From Rhizobium leguminosarum (lineage in GTDB: Bacteria > Pseudomonadota > Alphaproteobacteria > Rhizobiales > Rhizobiaceae): a DNA stretch of 16,860 bases. The DNA lies in contig NZ_LWBS01000464.1 in NCBI RefSeq assembly GCF_001652265.1, positions 1 to 16,860 of the forward strand, read 5' to 3'. Below, piece by piece: positions 7,563 through 14,989 of this stretch. The notes beneath the pieces were generated by a model. That model saw nothing but the letters and a program-made list of their open reading frames with translations. It searched no databases and had not been told where the DNA came from. Position numbers and translations under genes: made by a program. Position 1 is the stretch's first letter. Every line of letters starts with the position of its first letter.

Positions 7563-8023
7563 TTCCGATGGCACGGGGCTTCGTCTATCTCTGCGCTGTC
7601 GTGGACAGGTTCAGCCGGAAGGTCTTATCGTGGCGGCTGTCGATCACGATGGAAGCAGCCTTCTGCATAGAAGCGGTCGAAGAAGCGCTTGCCCGCTATG
7701 GCAAGCCCGACATCTTCAACACCGATCAGGGGTCGCAGTTCACCTCCGTCGACTTCACCGCCGTTCTGAAGAACGCCGACATCGCCATCTCCATGGATCG
7801 CAAAGGCGCGTGGCGGGACAATGTCTTCGTCGAACGGCTCTGGCGGTCGATCAAATACGAGGAGATCTATCTCCACGCCTACAAGAGCGTTTCCGAGGCC
7901 CGCGCTGCCATCGGCCGATATCTGAGCTTTTACAACACCCGACGCCCACATTCATCCCTTGACCGGCAGACGCCGGATCGGGCTTACTTCAATGCGCTGA
8001 CGCCGATGATGGTGGCAGCATAA
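7563..8023 (+). pseudogene. IS3-family transposase OrfB, C-terminal half
   Basis: From PMARGFVYLCAVVDRFSRKV to the stop at 8023 the sequence is a normal rve/integrase-type OrfB. The second Asp is in DQGSQFT and the catalytic Glu is in ERLWRSIKYEEIY, followed by RRPHSSLDRQTPDRAY. The first Asp (expected in TDITYIP, immediately upstream) is missing because the intron interrupts the gene between TYI and PM and the 5' exon is gone. An ATG at 7568 would allow translation, but the product would lack the first catalytic Asp. Confidence 0.85.
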
Positions 8024-8079
8024 TCGAGGCGGAAATCCACTTAGCAAAGCGCCCGGAACTGTTCAGACAAACCGAGCCA
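7563..8079 (+). mobile_element. IS3-family insertion sequence, 3' part
   Basis: This is the 3' exon of the group II intron. It carries the distal half of an IS3-family OrfB and a non-coding tail. The right end is placed at about 8079 (CAGACAAACCGAGCCA, inverted TGGCTCGG), which has the TG...CA form of IS3 ends. The left part was lost with the upstream intron half. It lies 22 bases before the kinase start. Confidence 0.65.
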
Positions 8080-8101
8080 GCTCTCCGAATGGACAATACA
8101 C

Positions 8102-9169
8102 ATGACTAGATACAAGACTAGAAATCTCAAAAAGATGATCGTTCGCGCTTTGAGCGTGCAAACCTTCATATCTTTTGGGGCCTTTTACCTCGGAGTTACA
8201 ATCTATTTCGCGACGGTGGATGAATTGATAGGCTATGAATCGCCCTGGAAGGATGTCGCCGTAACCAGTATAATGGCAACAATCGTTCTTATTCCCGCCG
8301 CCATTGTCGGCCGTCGCCTAGCCCAAGACATCGTGAGTGCTCTGCCACCCATTGCAGCTGCCACCCATTCGATAGCCTCCGGTGACTATTCAGTGCGTGT
8401 CGTGGCGCCCCCGAACTCGTTCGAGGAGACCTATGCCCTTACCGCCGATATTAACGCGATGGCCGAACGCCTGGAGGAGGTGCAAGTAGACCTCAAATAC
8501 TGGAACTCAGCGATTGCGCATGAATTCCGAACGTCCTCGACCGTGCTATTAGGTAATCTGCATGGACTTTCGACTGGTGTGATCGAACCAAGCCCGGAGC
8601 TCTTCGCTCGCATGATTCCCTATGTCAACTTACTAACTTCTATGGCCAACGATTTAGAAAATCTTGATTTCTCGAGGACCCACAAGCTTGATCTTAATAT
8701 TAAAGAGATCGACCTCGCGGTGGTAGCTGAGACGGTAACCGCCTCGACGGAGCACGATTTGGTGCCTGCCAGCATCAAAATAAAGCGACAGTTCGATCGT
8801 GCAGTTTGCCTCGCCGATCCCGAGAGAATGCAGCAGGTGCTGAGCGAGCTGCTCAACAACTGCCGCCGCTACGCACCGGGGAGTACCGTGACCGTCCAGA
8901 CCTATGAGGACGAGGATTGGGCTATGATGGTTTGCGTGGACACGGGCCCTGGCATGCCGGCCGCGGTGCGGGATAGAGCCTCCGATCGGAACTGGCGCGG
9001 CAGTGACTCGTCACAGCGCGTTCCCGACGGTCGCGGTCTTGGCCTGGCAATTGTGAAGACGATAGTAGATGCCCATCACGGCGAACTCTTCATAGATACT
9101 GATTGCGGACGAGGCTTCAAAGTCACGATCCGGCTGCTAAAGCACGCCTCCGGCGTAGAGAGGATTTAG
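8102..9169 (+). CDS. Sensor histidine kinase, BaeS/AdeS-like
   Basis: The 355-residue inner-membrane kinase has membrane segments at about residues 13-38 and 51-69, with only a dozen residues of periplasm between them. A HAMP linker follows (about 70-125), then a HisKA domain with His140 in AIAHEFRTSSTVLLGN. The ATPase domain has an N-box (ELLNNCRRYAPG, 249-260), G1 (DTGPGMP, 280-286) and G2 (GRGLGLAIV, 310-318). The H-box lacks the usual Pro after Arg-Thr (HEFRTS rather than HELRTP). The layout recalls AdeS/BaeS kinases that sense membrane or drug stress. No response regulator gene is adjacent, and an IS3 end lies 22 bases upstream, so promoter and partner may have been displaced. The ATG at 8102 lacks a strong ribosome binding site; ATG at 8135 is an alternative start. 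The frame is complete. Confidence 0.88.
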   Translation: MTRYKTRNLKKMIVRALSVQTFISFGAFYLGVTIYFATVDELIGYESPWKDVAVTSIMATIVLIPAAIVGRRLAQDIVSALPPIAAATHSIASGDYSVRVVAPPNSFEETYALTADINAMAERLEEVQVDLKYWNSAIAHEFRTSSTVLLGNLHGLSTGVIEPSPELFARMIPYVNLLTSMANDLENLDFSRTHKLDLNIKEIDLAVVAETVTASTEHDLVPASIKIKRQFDRAVCLADPERMQQVLSELLNNCRRYAPGSTVTVQTYEDEDWAMMVCVDTGPGMPAAVRDRASDRNWRGSDSSQRVPDGRGLGLAIVKTIVDAHHGELFIDTDCGRGFKVTIRLLKHASGVERI

Positions 9170-9286
9170 TGTTGGTGGACGTGAACTGAAGTGACCTGGC
9201 ACTGAGCTTTCATCCAGCGGCGACTAGAGCCCCGGCGGTTTTGAACCGCCCCAGGATTCTGGACCACCGGAGGCTGGAGTTTTCCG
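9170..9286. other. Unassigned sequence between the kinase and IS256
   Basis: No gene is recognised. GGCGGTT-TTG-AACCGCC (9234-9250) is a perfect hairpin 65 bases after the kinase stop, but no T-run follows. Read on the minus strand the segment continues from the IS6 fragment at 10627 onward once IS256 is removed, without IS6 similarity. It may be the end of another lost insertion sequence. Confidence 0.4.
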
Positions 9287-9294
9287 TCAAGGCC
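9287..9294. repeat. Target site duplication of IS256 (left copy)
   Basis: TCAAGGCC directly precedes the left inverted repeat and is repeated exactly at 10619-10626 directly after the right one. Eight bases is a normal IS256-family duplication length, so the IS arrived by simple insertion and has not been rearranged since. Confidence 0.95.
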
Positions 9295-10618
9295 GGGACT
9301 GTCAGGAATTTCGTGTACGGGCGTGCGGTTGAACATTTGCTCTTAGGCCCTTGCGGCCTGAAAGCGGTCCGCAAAGAGAATGGCGAATTGGGATTTTGCC
9401 ATCGCCCACTCCCTCGGCGGCATTTTCCACTCTTTCTCCGATCTGTTCAAGACCAGGTAGAGCAGTTTTGTCGCCGCCTCATCGCTCGGAAAATGACCTC
9501 TTGCCCGGACGGCGCGACGCAGCTTGGAATTTAGGGCTTCGATGGCGTTGGTGGTGTAAATGATCCGGCGAACATCCTTTGGAAAGGCGAAGAAGGGGAT
9601 GACCTCCTGCCAGGCTCGCCGCCAGATCTGGGCGACGGCTGGGAATTTCCGGCCCCAAAAGCCACCCTCGAACGTTGTCAGCGCCGCCTCCGCCGCCTTG
9701 TCATCGATGGCTCCGTAGATTGCTTTCAGCTCGCGGGCCAAATCCTTGCGGTCCTTCCATGATGCAAAATCCAGAGAATTGCGCAGCAGATGGACGATGC
9801 AGGTCTGCACCGTCGTTTGCGCGAAGACGGCATTGATGGCGTCTGGAAAGCCCTTCAGGCCATCGACAACGGCGATCAGGATGTCCTCGACGCCGCGGTT
9901 CTTCATCTCGTTCATCACCCGCAGCCAGAATTTGGCACCCTCATTCGTTTCGATCCAGAGGCCGAGTATCTCTTTCGTGCCATCGCCGCGCACGCCGAGC
10001 GCGATGTGCACCGCCTTGTTGCGGACATGGCCTTCGTCTCTGATCTTGACCCGCAGCGCATCGAAGAACACCAACGGATAGACCGGCTCCAGAGGCCGCG
10101 ACTGCCAGGTCGCTACTTCGTCCAGCACCGCGTCGGTGACGGCCGAGATCAAGTCGGCCGACGCCGATCCCGTAAAGATCCTGGACATGCCCCACGATCT
10201 CACGCGTGCTCATCCCACGCGCATACATCGACACGATCTTCTCGTCGAAGCCAGGGAAGCGGCGCTGATACTTGGCAAGCAATTGAGGATCAAAGCTCGA
10301 CTGCCGGTCGCGCGGGATGGAAAGCTCCAAAGAGCCGCTATCCGTCAGCACTGTCTTGCGGCCGTAGCCATTGCGGCTGTTGCCGACGGTCTCTTCGTCG
10401 GAGAGATGATGATCCATCTCCGCATTCAACGCCCGCTCCGCCAGCGCCTTCTTCAACTGATCGAGCAGACCGTTGCTCTCGAAAGCCGTTTTCGCATCAG
10501 AACCGGCGAGAAGCTGGTCCAAAATGCTGTCCGCGATGATAGGCTCTTTCCGTCGTGCCATGGGTGGTCTCCTTCGTACCCATTATGCACGCCCGTACAC
10601 GAAATTCCTGACAGTCCC
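9295..10618 (-). mobile_element. IS256-family insertion sequence, complete
   Basis: The 1324-bp element has 32-base perfect inverted repeats (9295-9326 and 10587-10618; outer bases GGGACTGTCAGGAATT). It is flanked by an 8-bp direct repeat TCAAGGCC and encodes one transposase on the minus strand. The perfect ends and duplication mark it as one of the youngest insertions here, even though its transposase reads with a frameshift. Confidence 0.95.
9343..10561 (-). pseudogene. IS256-family mutator-type transposase, frameshifted
   Basis: It starts at ATG 10561, with AGGAG upstream on the minus strand (MARRKEPIIADSILDQLL). The first frame holds the N-terminal helical and DNA-binding part to MSTREIVGHVQDLYGI. 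Homology then continues in another frame from SADLISAVTDAVLDEV at about 10155-10162; adding two bases (TC) restores it. The second frame carries the catalytic residues: Asp in PLVFFDALRVKIRDEG, Asp in AVVDGLKGFPDAI, Glu in TNAIEALNSKLRRAVRARG. The length is about 405 residues, normal for the family. Because the ends are perfect, a sequencing error at this site is a real possibility. Confidence 0.9.
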
Positions 10619-10626
10619 TCAAGGCC
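10619..10626. repeat. Target site duplication of IS256 (right copy)
   Basis: TCAAGGCC is identical to 9287-9294. The duplicated bases are also the last bases of the IS6-type transposase fragment (GGCCTTGA on the minus strand). Confidence 0.95.
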
Positions 10627-10890
10627 GGGTGCCACTTCCGCCTTTGCTGCACCGTAGGCGCGGAGCTTATCGGTGATGATCCGTTTGGGAGCAAAGCCAT
10701 AGCGCTTCATTAACGCCACCAGCACGCGCTTCGCTGCCCTTTTATCACGCCGCTTCTGCAATATCTCTTCGAGAACGGTGCCATGTTGATCGACCGCACG
10801 CCAGAGCCAGAATTTCTCTCCAGCGCATTTCACGACGACTTCGTCCAGATACCAAATATCGCCGGGGCGCGCCTGCCGCCGCCGCAAGTT
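10627..10890 (-). pseudogene. IS6-family transposase, internal fragment (second IS6 element)
   Basis: About 88 codons on the minus strand run from NLRRRQARPGDIWYLDEVVVK to KAEVAPGL. They include the first catalytic Asp (WYLDE) and a second (ITDKLRAYGAAK); the Glu motif (NRAENSH) is lost. It differs clearly from the IS6 element at 6071-6865. The fragment abuts the Tn3-family end at 10891 on one side and IS256 on the other. Removing IS256 does not restore the transposase, so it was already truncated. Confidence 0.85.
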
Positions 10891-10928
10891 GGGGTCAGGA
10901 CAAGAGCAGTTCAAAATCCTGCGCTAAG
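10891..10928 (+). repeat. Tn3-family terminal inverted repeat, tnpR side
   Basis: The 38 bases start GGGGTCAGG and end CGCTAAG. The tnpR stop codon (10924-10926) lies inside the repeat. Confidence 0.92.
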
Positions 10929-11517
10929 ACCGAACGGAGCGTGAACCTTCGTCGCGGACCCGCATGATGGTCTGGCGGCTTGTTGCGAACTTCCTGGCGA
11001 CGGCTGAAACACTTATCCCTGTCGCGAGATCGTCTCGCGCATCTTGTTTTTGTTTGTCGCTAAGAGTCGAAGGGCGGCCGAGAATTTTCCCCTCCGCCTT
11101 GGCCCGCATGAGGCCGGATTGCGTCCGCTCGATGAGCAGATCGCGTTCGAACTGTGCGACGGCATTGAGGACGTTCATGGTCATCGTGCCGGCCGAGCTG
11201 GCGAGATCAACGCCACCAAGCGCGAGACAGTGAACCCGCACGCCGATTTCAGCCAGTGCCTTAACCGTTGAGCTGACGTCGATGGCATCGCGGCCAAGAC
11301 GGTCGAGCTTGGTCACGATCAGAAAATCACCGGATTCCAGCTTGTCCATAAGCCTGGTGAACCCCTGCCTTTGGGCGATGGCCGTGCTTCCGGACACCGT
11401 CTCGGTGATGATCCGCCTCGGTTCGACGTTGAAACCTGCGGCCTGGATTTCCTGAATCTGGTTCTCGGTGGTTTGTCCTGTCGTCGAGACGCGGGCATAG
11501 GCGAAGGTGCGTGGCAT
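10924..11517 (-). CDS. tnpR: Tn3-family resolvase TnpR (serine recombinase)
   Basis: The 197-residue small serine recombinase resolves transposition cointegrates at res. The catalytic domain has Arg9 and nucleophile Ser11 in YARVST, KLDRLGR (residues 70-76) and the ERTQSGLMRAKAEGK E-helix (130-144). A C-terminal helix-turn-helix follows (about 168-188, GISVSAVARKFATSRQTIMRV) for binding res. Length and motifs are complete. It is transcribed away from tnpA, with the shared regulatory spacer between them, and in this family TnpR often represses both genes. Its 3' end runs into the terminal repeat. The ATG is at 11517. Confidence 0.93.
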   Translation of the reverse strand: MPRTFAYARVSTTGQTTENQIQEIQAAGFNVEPRRIITETVSGSTAIAQRQGFTRLMDKLESGDFLIVTKLDRLGRDAIDVSSTVKALAEIGVRVHCLALGGVDLASSAGTMTMNVLNAVAQFERDLLIERTQSGLMRAKAEGKILGRPSTLSDKQKQDARDDLATGISVSAVARKFATSRQTIMRVRDEGSRSVRS

Positions 11518-11670
11518 GGGTTCAATTTCGTCCGAATAGGCTGTCCGGAATATCTCTGATGGTCATTGGTGTGTCAATCTAATTTGTGGACAGGTCGTTT
11601 TGCCCCTGTACGCAATCGAACCTTTCCGTACAGGGCAAGATCATCGGCTCGCAAATGTACGGAGTAGCAA
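11518..11670. promoter_or_regulatory. Putative res site and divergent tnpR/tnpA promoters
   Basis: The 153-bp spacer between divergent tnpR and tnpA is where Tn3-family res sites lie. A 9-bp inverted repeat CCCTGTACG / CGTACAGGG (11604-11612 and 11627-11635) resembles one resolvase-bound subsite. GGAG at 11661-11664 serves as the tnpA ribosome binding site. Other subsites cannot be assigned with confidence. Confidence 0.6.
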
Positions 11671-14062
11671 ATGGCCAAGCGGAAACTTCTCAAAGCTCAG
11701 GACCGGCAGGCGCTTTTCGACATTCCGACCGACGAGGACAGCCTGATCCGCCATTATTCCCTATCGCCGTCCGACCGGCTTGAAATCGAGGTCCGCAGAC
11801 GCGAGCATAATCGAATTGGCTTTGCGGTGCAGCTCTGCCTGATGCGTTATCCGGGCCGCGCGCTCATGGCCAACGAGATGCCGCCCAAGGCGATGCTCAA
11901 CTATATTGCCGAGCAAATCGGAGCCGATCCAGCTTCATTTGATCTGACGCCCGCCGGGAAGAGACACGCATGAACCATGTAGCTCGCCTGCTGGGCTATC
12001 TGGAAATGAGGAGTCCTACAGCCGAGGATCGTCGCGCTGCACTGCTGTCAGCAATTGAGACCGCCTCAACGACCGACAAGGGTGTGACGATTGCGAATAC
12101 CATCATCGTCACGTTCCAAGAGCGCCGGGTTCTGCTGCCGGTAACGAACATGGTAGAACGTATGGGCTTGGCAGCACCTGCCATCGCCCGCCGTCGCGCC
12201 GAGGCTGCGCTGATCGCGGATCTTGATCAGCAGAAGCTGCAAGCGTTGGACGGGCTGCTGGAAGTCGATCCGACGATCGCTCAGACGCGCTTTCACTGGC
12301 TGCGGTCGGCTCCGGATGCTCCGGGTGCGCTGAACCTGGTCGGATTGACTGAGCGCATTGCATTCCTGCGCACGCTCGGGATCGACCCGCGCTTGCAGGC
12401 CTGGATCGCTTCGGGACGATGGGATCAGATGGTCCGGGAGGGTGACGCCACACCGGCCTGGCTCGCCAACGACTTCAATGCCAGTCGCCGGCGCGCGACG
12501 ATCGTCGCTCAGATCATCAGGCTCGGGCAAAAACTCACCGACGATGCGGTGACGATGTTCATCAAGCTGATGGGCCGGCTGTTCTCCCAGGCCAACAACC
12601 GCAAAAAGCAGCGCCATATGAACACCCGTATGGATACATCGAAGGCATTGCGGCTGTTCCTCGATACGATCGTTGCCCTGGAGGCGGCCAACGACACGGA
12701 TGCAGACCCGATGACGACACTGGATCGGCGTGTCGGGTGACACCGCACGCCAGCGACGTTCCTGCGGCGGCAGAAGCACTGAATGCCGAAATCACTGAAA
12801 TGTATCCTCTCGTCGAAGTCCCCGATCTGCTCCGGGAGGTGCATGAATGGACGGGATTTGCCGACCAGTTCACCCATGTTCGGACCGGCGATGTCCCGCA
12901 GAACATCTCCGCCATGCTGGCCGGCGTGCTCGCCGATGGCACAAACCTCGGCCCGAAACGCATGGCGGGTGCCTCGAAAGGCATCAGCGCCCATCAGATC
13001 GGCTGGATGCGTAGCTTTCACGCCCGATCCGAAACTTACCGGGCCGCGCAGGCTTGTGTGACCGATGCACACACGCGCCATCCGCATTCGCAGCTCTGGG
13101 GTGATGGAACGGCCGCTTCATCGGATGGCCAGTTCTTCCGGGCCAGCGACCGGGCCGCCAAGCGACACGATATCAATCTCCACTATGGTAGCGAGCCGGG
13201 ATCGAAGTTCTACAGCGGGCTTTCCGATCAGTATGGCTACTTCAGCATTCTACCGATCAGCCCGACCGAGAGCGAGGCGGTCTATGTCCTCGACGGATTG
13301 TTCGACCACGACACGATTCTGGAGATCGACGAGCTGTTCACCGATACCGGCGGCGCCAGTGATCATGTCTTTGCGCTGTTCGCCCTGGTCGGCAAGCGCT
13401 TCGCGCCCCGGCTGCGCAACATCAAGGACCGGAAGTTCCACACCTTCGAGAGGGCCGATGGCTACCCGACACTGGCCAACCATATCGGCGCGCCGATCAA
13501 CACAGCGCTCATCCTTGAGCACTGGGACGATCTCTTGCGGCTGGCCGCCTCGATCACGACGCACACCGTCGCGCCGTCAACGATCCTTAAAAGGTTGTCC
13601 GCGTCATCGAAATCCAGCGAGCTGGCGAAGGTGCTCCGCGAGCTTGGCCGCATCGAGAGAACCCTGTTCATGATCGAGTGGTATTCGAGCCCGGTATTGC
13701 GCCGGCGCTGCCAGGCGGGTCTCAACAAGGGCGAAGCTGCCCACAAGCTCAAGCGCGCCGTCTTCTTCCATGAGCGTGGTGAAATCCGGGATCGCTCCTT
13801 TGACAGTCAGGCATTCCGTGCCTCTGGACTCAATCTTGTCGTCAGCGCCATCGTCCATTGGAATACCGTCTATCTCAGCCGGGCCACGACCCATCTGCGC
13901 AAGCAGGGCCGGAACGTTCCCGACGATCTGCTCAAGCACGTCTCGCCGCTCAGTTGGGAGCACATCAACCTCACCGGCATCGATTCCTGGGACACCGAGC
14001 AGCAAATGCCGGAAGGCTTCAGACCATTGCGACATCCCGGACGTCTTCTCAGGGCCGCATGA
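11671..14062 (+). pseudogene. tnpA: Tn3-family transposase TnpA, frameshifted and internally deleted
   Basis: The ATG at 11671 has GGAG upstream (MAKRKLLKAQDRQALFDIP). Three pieces in two shifts are visible. The first (to about 11955) changes frame at CTGACG, where one T restores DLYARREETR. The second (to about 12725) ends TTLDRRVG. The third (about 12737-14062) resumes at [25 protein letters not shown]. The pieces sum to about 797 residues against about 990 for the family, and roughly 200 residues from the middle are missing at 12720-12740. The catalytic half survives, with Asp in [15 protein letters not shown] and Asp in [12 protein letters not shown], and the normal C-terminus ([17 protein letters not shown]). 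Active transposase cannot be made. Confidence 0.9.
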
Positions 14063-14081
14063 TGTTCATCGTCCGTTCGGC

Positions 14082-14119
14082 CTTAGCGCAGGATTTTGAA
14101 CCGCTCTTGTCCTGCCCCC
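14082..14119 (-). repeat. Tn3-family terminal inverted repeat, tnpA side
   Basis: This is the inverted copy of 10891-10928 with two differences. It begins 19 bases after the tnpA stop and interrupts the sulfotransferase 2 gene. Confidence 0.92.
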
Positions 14120-14241
14120 ACCTTGGCATAGCTGGCGACAACAATATCGTCATTGCGATAGCCGACATCGCTCCAGACGGTGGTATCGAAGAAACGGTTG
14201 GCAAAATTCCGTTTCTTGAAGGGCCAGTCGTTGGTATCCAT
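14120..14241 (-). pseudogene. Sulfotransferase 2, first 40 codons (cut by Tn3-family end)
   Basis: The ATG at 14241, with GAGG seven bases before it, starts MDTNDWPFKKRNFANRFFDT and reaches NDDIVVASYAKV. This is the start of a Sulfotransfer_1-type PAPS-dependent sulfotransferase just before its 5'-phosphosulfate loop (normally YAKxGTTW). The Tn3 inverted repeat begins at the next base, so the PAPS loop and everything after it are gone. It starts 21 bases after the sulfotransferase 1 stop, as the fourth gene of the P450 operon. The missing remainder is not elsewhere in the window. Confidence 0.7.
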
Positions 14242-14262
14242 GATATGCCTCAGAACAGAACG

Positions 14263-14958
14263 TCAACCAAACGCAGATATGCGCAAGTCATTCAGATAAT
14301 TGCGGGTACTGATCTCCAGCTCTGCAGGCTTCTGTTCCGGCATGGGCCGCCTGCGGAACAGCTGCCAGCGCGACTTCCTGATCCGAGCATGGAGCCACGG
14401 ATAGGGCCGGTCAGGGCACTTGAGGCCAAGAAGCGCGCAAAGTGGGTCCCACCCGTCGGCGGGATTCAGGACGAGCAGGCGATCTGCGGGAACCTCGTCG
14501 ATTACGGATTGATTCCAGCAGCGAAAGTAATCGGTCATGAAAGCCCGGTCGCCGATGCGATCACCGAAATCCTTCCGCAAAAAATCGCTCAGCGCTAGGC
14601 CATCGTGGCCAAGCAGTGTGCCCTTCCTGACCACGGGAAAAATCGTCTCACTCACGGATTCGAACCAGGCATCCGGATCCCGCAGGGTCAAAATGACCTT
14701 GGCCTGCGGATAATGCACTAGCAATTCGCGCCAGAACAGGCAGCCAGGATAATCGACGCTCGCACGATATCCTTCGAAGATACGGTCCCAGTCAGCGGAA
14801 CCGCCGATAGCATCGTTCCAGAGCGGCAGAGACCTGCGGACCGTCGCCGCGATCTCCATGACGTGATAGCAGGGGCCCACTCCCAGATGCTCCAGTGCCA
14901 GCTTCAAGGACAGGGTGCCGGTTCGCCCGAGCCCGGCGCCGATTACAGAAAGGCTCAT
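14263..14958 (-). CDS. Sulfotransferase family protein (Sulfotransfer_4 type)
   Basis: The 231-residue cytosolic P-loop sulfotransferase is predicted to move sulfate from PAPS to a hydroxyl or amine of an unknown acceptor. ATG 14958 is chosen over GTG 14979 because GGGAGAG lies at the right distance before it and the protein core starts at once. Residues 6-18 (IGAGLGRTGTLSL) form the 5'-phosphosulfate loop. R93 and S101 in TLRDPDAWFESV occupy the 3'-phosphate-binding positions. The stretch EHLGVGPCYHVMEI is typical of the PF17784 subfamily. It lies 31 bases after the methyltransferase stop and 21 before sulfotransferase 2, in one operon. No truncation is seen. The acceptor cannot be told from sequence. 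Confidence 0.82.
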   Translation of the reverse strand: MSLSVIGAGLGRTGTLSLKLALEHLGVGPCYHVMEIAATVRRSLPLWNDAIGGSADWDRIFEGYRASVDYPGCLFWRELLVHYPQAKVILTLRDPDAWFESVSETIFPVVRKGTLLGHDGLALSDFLRKDFGDRIGDRAFMTDYFRCWNQSVIDEVPADRLLVLNPADGWDPLCALLGLKCPDRPYPWLHARIRKSRWQLFRRRPMPEQKPAELEISTRNYLNDLRISAFG

Positions 14959-14989
14959 ATCGTCTCTCCCATAGTGCACCGCTTTGCGA

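Larger units (their letters stand above)
10891..14119. mobile_element. Tn3-family transposon
   Basis: The 3229-bp unit is bounded by 38-base inverted repeats at 10891-10928 and 14082-14119 (outer GGGGTCAGGAC / GGGGGCAGGAC, inner ATCCTGCGCTAAG), differing at two positions. It contains divergent tnpR and tnpA with a res-like spacer and no passenger genes. The flanking five bases (aagtt left, acctt right) do not match, so the expected 5-bp duplication is absent. The neighbours (IS6 fragment and sulfotransferase) are unrelated, so a deletion or rearrangement followed insertion. Confidence 0.92.

Noticed and set aside
9234..9250. Perfect GGCGGTT/AACCGCC hairpin as a terminator of the kinase gene
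   Set aside because: No T-run follows and the segment may be part of a lost insertion sequence, so it is mentioned only within the unassigned stretch.
9790..10539. 249-codon plus-strand open frame
   Set aside because: It is antisense to the IS256 transposase, which has clear DDE motifs on the minus strand.
12066..12779. 237-codon minus-strand open frame
   Set aside because: It is antisense to tnpA, whose protein match is continuous on the plus strand, and no recognisable domain is present.
13858..14598. 246-codon plus-strand open frame crossing the transposon end
   Set aside because: It overlaps the end of tnpA, the inverted repeat, and both sulfotransferases in antisense. No family motif is visible.
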